Position numbers and translations under genes: made by a program
In this document: piece after piece, positions 1-11,671 of the stretch
Numbering within the stretch: position 1 is the first letter of the stretch
How the letters are laid out: each line of letters begins with the position of its first letter
NCBI GenBank assembly: GCA_017590115.1
Contig: JAGGNK010010225.1
Location: forward strand, 9,536,834-9,600,833
Source: Montifringilla adamsi
Lineage: Eukaryota; Chordata; Aves; Passeriformes; Passeridae
DNA: 64,000 nt
Direction: 5' to 3'
Notes under the pieces: generated by a model
What the model was told of the DNA's origin: nothing
Seen by the model: the letters and a program-made list of their open reading frames with translations, nothing else
Databases searched by the model: none

Positions 1-280
1 CCTTCTGCTGTCCCCCCCAGCCTGTGGCAGCTTTTGCTATGAAAGTGTTTGCTGATACCCTTGAGTTTACCTGTAGGCCTGGGCTTGCAGGAAGCATGAT
101 CATTTCTTTTCTGAAGACATTACATGCACATGTAGTTGTTGGGCGTCATGAGAGAAGAGAATATGCTCAGTGAGACCGTTTCTGAAGTTTTTAGCCTCTG
201 AAATCATAAAGCTTCTATTAAATATGTGGAACCTTCGTTGTTATTTTTATGTTCCTGTCTAAGGCTTGCAGGTTAGGCTT

Positions 281-420
281 CCTGGTGTTCTTTTCTCCTC
301 CTTCACAATCCCTCATCAAATTTTTAATTCTCACTCCAAAGCACAGGGTTCCTGGTGTTCTTTTCTCCTCCCTCACAATCCCTCATCAAATGTTTGATTC
401 TCACTCCAAAGCACAGGGTG
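281..420. repeat. 70-bp tandem duplication (two copies)
   Basis: Two adjacent 70-base units, 281-350 and 351-420, both begin CCTGGTGTTCTTTTCTCCTC and both run to GCACAGGG. They differ at only about four positions, including CTTCACAATC versus CCTCACAATC and TTTTTAATTC versus TGTTTGATTC. The unit is not a simple microsatellite and matches no transposon I recognise. The low divergence suggests a fairly recent local duplication by slippage or unequal crossing-over. Confidence 0.9.
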
Positions 421-3400
421 CTCAAGTTGGAGGAAAGGCTGCCAGAATGCCATTTTGGCAAGCCAAGAAAGTGTTCCATGGTCTCCTTCTTGGTGGAGGA
501 TTGTGGCTGAAATTAAAAACAAACAAACAAAAGAAAAAAAGCCAAAACCCCAGCTTCAGGGCAGACAGCCAGCACATAAAGTTTTAGACCAAGCAGTTAG
601 TTTGGCAAAGTCAGAAACAACTTCTCAAATAAATGTTGTTATAGAAAGTGCCTTGGAAACATCAATGATGTACAATACCTGAAGCCAATAACATGATTTA
701 TATTAGAACACTTTTTTTTTTTCTTTACTAATTCTGCAGGAGAATATTTTATGACTCTGTATGTATAGTGATGATAGTACCTGCTACCTATGGGTACTCT
801 GCATGTGTATATGTTTGTAATGTATCTTTTGCTTGAGGTATGTTTCTGCTCTGTGGAAATCAGGCAAATACTAAAACAATTTATGTCACTGTCAGAGACA
901 GGTTTTGAAAACTCTAATTTGTTGAGTTGAACAGAAAGATGGTAAAACTGGTTGAATTTCTACACTAATTGCCATCCAGTACATACACACAAATTGGGTA
1001 CAACAAATTAATGGCATATTTTGTAAATGTCTCAAAGGGAAACTTGAAGTGACTTCTTTTTAGTTTGAATCTCAAACTAGCCCTCCCATCATGCTTACTT
1101 TGGAAACTCACCTATATCAAATGCATTTACTGACTAATAAGAAAACATTGTCAACCATTAAAAGTAGTGATGGGTTTTTTTTAAAGTTCTCAGCAGCCTT
1201 CTCTCATTTATGATTCAGTATAACCCATCTTAGGCAACTATTTTTGGTGACTGTTAAACAGAGGAGGCCTTCTATTAAAACCTCTGAGTACTATATTGCT
1301 TTAACCTTATTTATGGCTCTTACAAGCCTCAGGAGCAGGAGGAGGTGTTCTGACCAAGTAAAAATATTATATGTGCTAGTCTGGCTCTGCTTTAATCAAT
1401 GGGAATTTGGCCATTAAGTTGAATACTGCTGAAATTTCACAGTGTGTGTTGAATGCCCACGTGATTACACTGTAAATGTGTCCTGGATGCATCTGTGTAG
1501 CAGCTCAAGCACATCTCTCTGATTGGGGTTGTTCCACATTACTGGCATTAGGATTATGAGAAGATGGGGTGGTGCCTGTGAGAGGAAGGATCCAGCACAA
1601 GCCACTGAAGTTTGTATTGCCAGTCTCCATCCTAGCCTTGTCCCTCACTGGATGAGAGAGAGAGAGGTACTGAGCATGAAATAGCTGCTGTCCCTGCCTG
1701 CATGAGCACAGAACTACCTGTCTTTTCAGCTGTTTACATCTTAGAGCTCTGCCACAAGGAGTTTTTATCAAATGGCTTACAGAACTGAAAGACTGGGGCC
1801 ACCCCTGAAGCAGGCAGAGGAAGGCTGACATCATACAAGGCTGCTGTATTTGTGCAGTAGATGTCTTCCTTTTAGTCTGCCAGCTTGATTTGTGAGATCA
1901 AATCTATCCAGGCACAAGTCTGAGGGTACTGACTTAATCAGCAGTGATACCTGTTGCTTTGATTTGTTTTTACATCATCATGATCTTCTCCTTCCTATAA
2001 AGAGTGATGAAACTCAGCTTTCCTCAAGACAAGTTGAGAATATTGTCTGCCTTTATAAGACTGGCTAGTAAGCTGTGGAAACTTTGAAGCAGTTTGGAAA
2101 CTTTATTGTGTTTACTTGGTTCAGTGATGCAATGTGGAGTTAGAGCACTCTGCACTATTTTAGTTTTTTGTTGAACTTTAGTTCAACATCTACAAGTTAG
2201 AATAAAAGGTGCTTATGAAAAGCTCAAGCTCTCAGTAGCAAGAATATCTTTTCATTCTGTGGAACACCATAATAGAAGTGTGGTATTTAAAGGCTGCTGG
2301 TATTTTTAAGATCTGTTGCTTTCTATGTATGCTTTGTCACAACCTGTCCAGCCTGCTGGCACAGTTACACATTAAATTTTTTCCAATAAGAATAATAGCA
2401 ATGGTTACATAGTTTTCTTGGGTGGACAGAAAATTAATATTTTTATGACTGGTGTGTTCAATAGATGTGTGACATGGAGCTCAGCATCCATATGGCAGTG
2501 ATTTTTTTTTTGGCTTTGGCATTCATCATGGATTGTGAGCACTTGGGTAAATTGGAACAGGTGGATAAACCTTTCTAAAGTACTAAATGTCTCATAACAA
2601 CTACTGTATAATTAAAAGCCTTCTGGCTCTTTCTGCATTTTCACCTAGCTCTTCCTTTTGACCTTGACCCTAAGATGAGGTCTGGATTTTCATTTGAAGT
2701 AAGAAATAACTCAGTCTGTTTCTTCATCTAGTTTTACTGAGCCTCCATTAGTGATGACAGAGTTTGGTTTATTAGAGTGAATGCTGAATATGGAGAAAAG
2801 AAATGTGCTAACATATGTTTTATGAAGTTCATTGATTTCAAAAAGACTTGGAACACTGGCCAAAACCGACTGAAATCTAACTCATAAAAAAATGTTTGCC
2901 TGTACCTAAAATGCAGCTACTCTGGAAAGGAATGCAAATGGTGTTAGAATACATTTCAGTCCTTACAGCATTTTTAGAAAATAAAATAGTTGTATTTTTG
3001 TCTTGTTGAAATTCAAAAAAGAAACCAGACAAGTGAAAAAAAATTGGTAGGCTTTAAATGTGGCCAGGTGTAAGTTTTATTTGGCCAAAATCAAATATTG
3101 CTGCTGTCCATCTCCAGTTTGAGAGCATGATGAGAAAACATGCACGCAACTTATGCACAGCGGTAGGGAAGTAATTTAAAGAATACTTCTTAAATTCTCT
3201 GAGCTGCTTGCTTTGCTCTGAGTCTCCTTCCAGCTGATTTAACAGCATTAACTGGGCTGTAACCACTGAATGTAGGCATATTTGAGCCAGCTGTAAGGTG
3301 ACTGGTTTGTATATCTGCATCTCCCTAAGCCCAGAGGCTTTCCTGGGTAAATACTGGGTCAGCAGTTCCGTTTCCAGTACCTAAACTGTCCAGTTTGTGG

Positions 3401-6400
3401 CTAGTAACAGTGGGCCATTTTTGCTTTTCAGTCATGTTATTTTCATGAAAGCCTGGAAGCTTTCCATGACCAGTGTTTAGTAGGTGAATGCATTGGGTGT
3501 TGTAGCTGTTGCCTGTTTTACAGCATCCTTCTGGCAGTCTGTGCCCTGTTACTCGTTCCTCTGCTTGTACGATGCCTGGAGGTCCCCTTGGTGTTGTGTA
3601 ATTGTGTCAGGCAGCAGTCACACTGCAGTCCACAAAAAAGACTGACATCAGTCACACTCTGGTGACTAAAGCTGAAGCTTCAGCTCTGGGATTTAAGATG
3701 TTCTTGGGTTCCTCTCCATTTCTACTTTCAAGGTTTTCATACAAGCTCTACTTTATTTGAACCTATACATTGCAAGGCACTAAGAGCCCACAGTATATCA
3801 GTTGGTTGGAGCTTTTCCCTGTATTTGACTGTGTTAAAGCTACATTTGCTATTCATGCTCAAGAAAAACCAATTTCTGATCCTTTCAGGAGACAGGGAGA
3901 AAAACACCACTAAGCAAATGGAGATTGCTAGGTTACAGGACCTGATGCCAACACATTACTCTCACTGGAAAGCCATTGGATCCTGTCTGCACCTCCTCTT
4001 GCTATGACTTTTTTCCTCTGCTTGTCCCTGGGTAGATAAACTGTGTTCATTTATGTGGATGCAAGCAGAGTCTGTGTTTTATAAAAGAGGAGAAGTAAGC
4101 AGCATCTTGTGCTGTGTGACCCACTGGGTCTGTCAGGGGAAGGTGGTTCCTTGTAAAACAGATAAGGGGACTGCAATCTGCTCCCTCCAGCACCATGATA
4201 AAGATGGAGACAGTGAGTCTGCAGACATCTGTGGGTACTACCACTAAAGTCACAGCCTGCAGAATGCAGTCACACCACCCAGCTCTGCTCTCTGAGCAAT
4301 AAACATCACACCAGCCTCTCCAAACTCTCCCTGGGGCCACTTGTGGCTCTAGTTTTGGCAGCTTTGTCTGCCTTGGCCCTTGCTGCCTAGAATCTACTTC
4401 TGCACTTCTTCCCAAAAATTCCTTTTCCAGTTCTGTGCCCGAGCTCACTGTAGGCCTTCAGTATGCCTACAAATAAGATGCTAGGTCTTAACTTGCACTC
4501 TATGTGCTCCCAGTAGTGCCAGAAAGCACATAATGAATGTGTCTCCCTTGTTTCTTCCAGACTTAATAAGTAAATGAAGCCATAAACAGTAAGCCAAAAG
4601 GATGGTGGTGGCAGGCATTTATGGGGTAGTAGGAATTTGTTCATTGAACTAATCGTTGTTCTACTTTGTGACTGTGGTATCTCAGCTTTTTTTCTGAGAG
4701 CAGGAGTGGTGTGGGTTTCTTTTCAGATGAAGAGGAGCCAAAACTGGCTCTGTCCACTGACCTGTGGCTGTCACTTTGAAACAGACTCATTGTTAAAATT
4801 TACAGTAAAAACTAAGAAGCCTCTTTTTTTTTTTTTTTAATTAAAATATAGCTGGTTTGCTTTGTTGGACTTTTTAAATCAGTTTCCTGCAAATGGATGC
4901 TCTAATCTGCTTGCTAGTATTTTACTTCCTTCTCCATCTGTGTAACAGCCTGTGTATTATAGGCTACATGTAACATCTAAAATCACATTCAGGGATCTGT
5001 GAGAAACTCGAGTCTTAAGGTAACCCTGCCATGGTGCTGTTAATAACACATTGCAAACAAGAAAGTAGTAAGTGGAAATAATGCACTCATTTAGAAGTAA
5101 TAAATCCTTTGATCTTTCTTTGAAGCAAGGGTATATGCTTAAACTACCAATTCAGGGACAACCAGATGCCCATAAAGAATGGTTCTTTGCTTTGATAGAA
5201 AATCGCTGAGGCCTGCCCAGCAGCTCTGGTCTGTAAACAGATTAGTTAAGTGCTCATCAGCTCTGATTTGCATAGGACAGTCTTTGCACACAAACCCTAC
5301 TTCCAGCCTTAATAAGCTATTTACTTGCAGGAAGGCTACTGGTTTCCTTTTAGTTAGAAATCTCAGTAGAAAATTGCTTTGTGAGAAGGAGCAGGAACCT
5401 GATTTGGAAATAGCACTGTTCCTTTGCATGGATGTTAATAGGCAAGTGGTGACTGGCAGTTTGCTGAGCCTCTTTAGTGAACAGCTGTGGGAATTAGAAA
5501 AATAGCTGGTAGTTGAAAATGTGGAGAACAGTTACTTCTCTCTCCCATTGGTGGCTGGATAAAGAGCGTACATGGGAGAGGATTGGGAAGCAGACGTTTG
5601 TCTCTGCAGAGAAGGATCCCAGAGCTGAAGTGTTCACTCCAGAGGATTTCGCTAGGCTGTAAAATTCTCATCACCTTTGAATAAAAATAAATGCCTCGTG
5701 GGTGCTTGTTGGTCTGTGTGCAGAGACTGTGTGCAGCCTTCAGATTTGTCACTCACATTTTTCCCTGTTTAAACTTCATTTGATCCCCACAATTACTTTT
5801 GTCTGGTACAAAGGGAGGTCAGTCTCAGCCACAAATGCAGCAGATGGTGAGATTCACCCTAGAGTATAGAAAAGCTGCAAGTAACTTCAGAGCCTTTTGC
5901 ATTTTAAAATGTGTTACTTCTCAACTGATTTCAGCCTGACCAGCAGTTTGCTTTTCTTTGAATCAAGAAAGCAGTGAGACTGCAACTTTGTGCTAATGGG
6001 GAGACGAATACATCAAAAGTGGGAAGAAAAATGCACAGTATTCCTGAAACCAATTGTAAGCAGTTTCAGTGCAAACCGGCTGCAGCTGGAAAGGTCTTAA
6101 AAATTATAGACTAGATTTCTTTATTAATGATCTCACAAACTTTGGGGTGACAGGTCTACAAATAAAGACATAATGTAGGTGTGTGTGTTTTAAAACAGAA
6201 TACTGACATTAGACACAGGAGAGTAAATAGTGTAGTTCTGCCTTGCCCTAGTAACAATGAAAAATATTATGGATCTGTTTTTTCACTGATTACATTATTT
6301 CCGTTTTGTGTCCCCATTTGCTTGGAAAGTAAACTTAGGTTAGTGCCTTTGTGCCTGAAAACACAGGGTGAAGGGCTGGACTGAGGAAACTACTTTCACA

Positions 6401-6959
6401 AGCTAAACTGTTTTCACAAGCTAAATATAGTTACAAATTCTTCCCTGTAGTTTGGTTTTCATCATTTATTTCATCAGCCAGATGCTAGTTTTTCATGTAG
6501 AATATGATAAGAACATTACCCAATGACTTCCTCCAAAAATAAAATCTGAATTGTTACAGGGCACTCTGCATTAGCCCATCAACCGTCTGCCTTTGAAGAC
6601 TTGTGTTCAGCCCCTCCATTTTATAGTGCCAAGATTCAAATATGGGATTGCTAGAGGAAATTAATTACTAGTAAATTTAGAACAAAGGAAAGAACCTGCA
6701 ACTTCACAGCATGTAAAACACCTTTTGGAATTCTTTGCTCTCTTCTTGGAAACCAGTGTGCCAAATTCTTGGAATTATTTTAAAGGTCTCAGTAAAATAG
6801 TTAGCTATCCAAAAGGCATAGTAAAACCTTATGCTTAAGGATATAAATAGCTTTAGACCATGTCTATTCAATACTCATTACAAATCACTGCAAGCCTTGC
6901 TTTTCTGATGTCTTGAGTGCTGAGTATGGCTACGGGCAAAGAGTGGAACCTGAAGGGAC
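421..6959. other. Unannotated AT-rich noncoding stretch
   Basis: I see no supportable gene or transposon here. Short open frames occur on both strands with no recognisable domains. Small low-complexity features are an AAAC-type tract near 519-540, a T run at about 710-722, a 15-base T run at 4824-4838, and a 14-base direct repeat TTTCACAAGCTAAA at 6394-6407 and 6412-6425. This reads as intronic or intergenic vertebrate DNA. Confidence 0.6.
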
Positions 6960-7890
6960 AAAGTTGTGAGACATCCTCACCCCAGAGATCTACAGCTACT
7001 GCCACCTTCCCTTCACCCCCTGTCAGCCTCCTGTGTCCAAGCAGGGGCAGCAGTGGGCTCAGGGACCCACGTGGCTTCACACATTGGGTGTCCCACAAAT
7101 CCAACAGTACCCGTGTTTTTCTGAACTTTCTGAAACTGTCACCTGTCTTCAGCCACTTCTTAGATGCCTCAATCTGCTCATACTGCTTCGTGTCTTCTCT
7201 AAGGCAGACAAAGAAACGCCTGTGCTTTTAGTGGGCATAAACCTGGCCTTTCTGTTGATGCTCTTGCTACTGGTTCTCCATTTTCCCTCTCTGACAATTC
7301 TCTTTAATTGTTGCCTCCAGATTACAGTCTGTAAAACATGTCTCTCACCTGCCTCCTCCCATAGCCACTCTGTCATGTGGTCTTCTCCTCATTTATTCCC
7401 TTGCATCTGAACGTGCATTTCTTTGTCCCAAAACACCATCCACAAAGATCCATATTCGCATCCCTAAAGGCAGCATATGAATCCACCTTAGCTAGTTTTC
7501 CTTTCTTTTTCCTTGTTAGTAGTGTGGCTTGTCTCCCATGGCTCTGATGCTCCACTTGAACTGCACCTTATTTCTCTTGTAGCTTTGCAACATTTAATGC
7601 TCACAGAGATGTTATGCAGGCTGTACAGTCAGTCTGAAGAGTGATTCCCAAACCACTCTTCAAGTCATTAAGGAGGTTGGATTTTATGTCACCCCATTCA
7701 CTCTTGTTTTCACATCTTGTATCTTACTCCTTCTCCCTCAATTGGCTTTTCGACTAAATTAGCATCAAGTGTCCTCTCACCTCTCCTTCAAAAGCAGCTG
7801 CATCAATACCAGTCTCTAAGGCTGTGTCTAAAGCAGTGATGTAGTCCAGAGCAGGAACCTGCTTTACAGCATATTTCTGCCCATACCCAT
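6960..7890. other. Pyrimidine-skewed block on the + strand
   Basis: For roughly 900 bases the + strand is visibly rich in C and T, with many CTCC, TTCC and CTTCTC runs, compared with its flanks. Several open frames overlap on both strands, as expected when one strand lacks purine-rich stop codons. No family is recognisable in their translations. It may be an old degraded repeat, or strand-asymmetric composition from transcription. No gene is called. Confidence 0.4.
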
Positions 7891-9690
7891 TTCCCATCCT
7901 TGCATGCACATCAAGGGATCCCAGACTACATGAGTGGGTTTTCTCTCAAATGAGGCAAAAGAGCAGGATGGTGCTCCAGGTCTGTCTCAGGCACTTTGCC
8001 TGCTCATGGGCCTTCTGAGTACCAGAGCAGACTGTAGCTGGTCTGGGGAAAAGCTCCAGATGTAGAACACTTACAGTGTAAGCATTGGCTCCTCAAAAAC
8101 AACTGTGTAGTTTTCCAGATTTTCTCCTACTGTGCGGCTGGGCTAGGCAGATCCTGTACATCCTTTCAGCAGATGTGGTTTTTCACTGATGCTTTAAACC
8201 TCAGTTTATTATTTTACCATTTAAGAAGTATCTGTGCCTCACCAGATCAATGTGAGATTGCAAGCCTGAGTCTTTTAGCAGTGTGGAGCTGATCCTTTTT
8301 TACTGACATTGATTTTATACCCAAGCACATTTATGGGCTTCTGCAGGGATTCCCTCTATGTCATCTAAAGTGAGATCCACATGGAAATGTATCTTCTGTT
8401 GGGTGAAATGTCATGTCTGTGACTATATTCTGCATTTTTTAAATGCTCAGTCTGGGAAGCATTCTGATACTGGGCTCAACAATTGTTTTTCTGAGTGTCA
8501 ACACTCAGCTTTGTATTCTTAGGGAGCTAGCCAGGTTATTGTGGAAATAAGTTATAGTAACTTGATTTTAAAACTGTTCTCTGTGGGGGATTGTTTTTTA
8601 TGACCCTGGATTTTAAAAGTTTTCAAAATACATTTGCATTCATGAAAAATGTATTTTAACAACATAAAGGCTGACAATCCTGCTAGTTGTAAGGAATTCC
8701 TTTGATCATGAGCTACAAAGTCCTTGGTAGCCCTGGCAGTAACACAGGGTTTCCAACACATTATTCTCCACCTTATTTCATTTATTTATTTGGTTTGAAA
8801 GCTTTTCTTTCCAGAAGCCACAAAGGAAGAATAGGAAACAGTTATCAATGTGGAGGGGAATTTTCCACTTCCTTCTCTTTCATGAAGTTGTTAACAGTAA
8901 TTTACAGTTGGTCAGTTACATTAAGATGGCTGGGATATTTCTACATTAAGTAATAAAAATCTTTAGTTTGTAGGCCTTATTAATTTACTGCATATCATAA
9001 AGCCTAACAAATTGTACTGTACTAAAAGACTATTACAAAATTATTTATGAAAAAATATATGATATTGAAAGTAATTCTGCTTCTTTTGGACTTCCTTACC
9101 TCTGTGGGAAAAATTATGAAAGCATTAGGCATGTTCATCACTGGAACAGATATTTTTGATGCATGCACACATTTTTATTTCCTTCTTGAGTTGTGCCACG
9201 TGGATGTGATTCTACCTGAAGCAAGTGGAAACTCTGAGTTCTTCTGAAGTCAATGGAAATTTTACCATATATTTCAGTGACTTTTTCTCCCATATTAATT
9301 TTTGGGGGCACAATTTAAATTTAAGTGTGGCTCTTCAAGTTTAAAAAAGTGTCAGGTGTTTTATAAAGATCAAATTCTATCATTTAATCAAATAATTTTT
9401 CAGGAAATGGTGTATATGAAGAGTGAATCTGACTCCTGATTTATATTAGTGTATGATAGGTTCTCTCAAAATGGGGAAAATTGTCTGGACTTGAAAGGTA
9501 ATATCAACAAATTTGTTGATGGAAGGTAGCCAAATATTAGATATCTGGAAGTGGGGGGGTCAGAATAAGGAATGTGGGCTATTTAACATTTTCATAGGTC
9601 AAGTGGTAAACAAGGTCTATCCAGTGTTGAAAGTTGCAGCCACTGCCGTGTTCAATAACTCTCTGTCATCCCTGAGGCTTCAGTGTGTGA
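7891..9690. other. Unannotated noncoding stretch
   Basis: No gene or identifiable repeat is seen. An 18-base perfect palindrome, ATCAACAAATTTGTTGAT, lies at 9503-9520. The right end abuts the tail of the minus-strand CR1. Confidence 0.6.
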
Positions 9691-10125
9691 AGAATCACAA
9701 AATCCCAGGATGGCTGAGGTTGAAAGGGACTCTATAAGTTATCTGGTCCAACCCCCTTTCTCAGCTACAGCCATCTACAGCAAGTTGTCCAGGACCATGT
9801 CAGATGGCTTTTGAATATCTGCATGGATAGAGACTCCACCTCCTGGGAAACCTGTGCCAGCTATCAGTAAAACTGTTTCCTGATTTCAAACAGAGCCTCC
9901 TGTATTTCAGTTTGTGCCCTTGCCTCTAGTCCTGTCACTGGGCACCACTGAAAAAAGGCAAGAAGCTCCATCCTCTTTGCACCCTCACTTCAGGTGCATG
10001 TATACATTTGTAAGATCCTCACTTCGCCCCACTCCAGGCTGAACCAGCTTGCTCAGCCTTTCCTCCCTGAAGTGATGCTCCAGTCTCTTCATCGTCTTCC
10101 TGGCTCTTTGTTGGATTATTTTCAA
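9691..10125 (-). mobile_element. CR1 LINE fragment, 3' portion, minus strand
   Basis: Read on the + strand this is the reverse complement of a CR1 3' end. It starts with the short tail repeat (AGAATCACAAAATCCCAGGA) and continues with the characteristic GGTCCAACCCC at about 9746. Next come the block corresponding to 'gaatatctgcatggatagag' (about 9813), the GCCTCTAGTCCTGTCACTGG block (9920s), and CTCCAGGCTGAACCAGCTTG at about 10032. It fades out after CTTCCTGGCTC. It is 5'-truncated, as almost all avian CR1 copies are, and lacks the reverse transcriptase. Divergence is appreciable, so the copy is old. The subfamily was not determined. The identification rests on remembered CR1 consensus. Confidence 0.92.
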
Positions 10126-11643
10126 AACGTTTTTTGTCATGTAAAAAACTACATATTAGCATAATTCCCAAGCTTAGGGCCTCTCTTGGGAGGAAGAGGG
10201 ACCAAGCTCTGGTTCTCTGCACGTCCTTTACCAAGGTGTTTCCCACAGGCATCCGAGCATGCTGGTCTGCGATGAGATGGCTTCGTGCTCCTCTGTGCCA
10301 CAGTGAGGTTAGAAACCTGTGGCTTCACTGTAGCATTCTGCCCACAAAGGGACCACTTCACAACTGTACAGATCTACAAGGCCTCAATGAAAGACTGAAT
10401 TATCCTTTCTATGATAAAACTATCTTGTTCTATTTGTGCTATAATAACCAAAACCAGCAAAAAACAGGGTCTAGGTGAAAGAGCTGCACTGGGTCCCAGC
10501 CCAGCTATGTAAAAGAAGACAGAGATCCAAGACAGATTTTTTTACTACTGGGCAGTGGCTTTAACTGTGAAGTAAATGTTTATTACTGAGGGAAGGTCTT
10601 TTGCCTGATACTCTACTGGGTGCTATAATTTCATCTTTTCCTTTTGTTGGCTCTATGACTTGTGAAAATCTTAATCAGGGTGAAAGGCAAACTTTGCCAG
10701 GCCACCTGAATGTAGTGGTGATTTGTTATCTGAAAATGTTCTGCTAATGGCAGAAGAATGTACTTAGAATTTAACTGTCAATAATTTCATTTTCTGTAAT
10801 TTGATGAAATAAGATTATTTTGCATATGACAGCCTAAATCTTCCATTGGTCTAGGCTGAAATACTATCCCTAAATTGAGATAACAAATAGCAAACTGATC
10901 ATAAACAAATAACGAACAGAAGGAAAATTTGAATTGACTGGATAGCTATTTGCTGTGAAGGATTCACTCAACTCTATGAATAATGTTTTGTTTCTCTCCA
11001 GAGGAAGAATGACTTACTTCACCAAACAGGTAAAATAGAAAAAATAACAACACCCTAATACACTGAATCAAATGAAAAAATAAAAACTGTGATAGATGTG
11101 ACCTTTGGAGAAGTGTTCAATTTTGTTTGTCATTGCTTGGAAATAATGCTGTGTACCTTACAGGAGGTAAGAGCCAGGCAGCAGAAATGTCACTGTTTTC
11201 TTTTATTGGCTTAATGTGGAATGCAAGTTTTTTAATAGATCCAATATACTTTAATAGATTGCTTGTTTTCTTTCATTCATAGGAGGGTTTTATGTGGGAT
11301 CACAAATGGGTGTATTCCTCCGCCCCCTGCTTTATAGCACATCACTGTCACACATGACATCAGAATTGCTGTAATGTGTGAATGTATCTACAGTTTTTTT
11401 CCACAGGATTCCTGGGCCTTTAGTGTGCTGATGAGCTGCTTTTATACTTTGTTTCTTCTGATTCAGATCAAAAGAACTTGCACATGGTCAAGCCCCTTAC
11501 AATAGACTCGATCCACTTCCAAAACAGTGCCAGGTGACAAATCTCTTTTTATTCCACAGTTAGTTTGCATGTTCAATGTGTAGACATTTTCCAGACACTA
11601 TTCCCCCCAAAATTAAGTCTCTATTCCCATAAAGACTCTCCAC
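10126..11643. other. Unannotated noncoding stretch with a microexon-like motif
   Basis: No gene is supported. At 11002-11029 a 28-base segment is bounded by a good acceptor-like sequence (TTTGTTTCTCTCCAG) and a donor-like GTAAAA. This is discussed as a hypothesis only. The rest is AT-rich unique sequence. Confidence 0.55.
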
Positions 11644-11671
11644 AAAAAAAAAAAAAAAAAAAAAAAAAAAA
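11644..11671. repeat. Poly(A) tract, 28 bases
   Basis: An uninterrupted A run. I looked upstream for a retroposed body on the + strand and saw no recognisable SINE or processed transcript, so it is recorded as a simple homopolymer. Confidence 0.9.
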
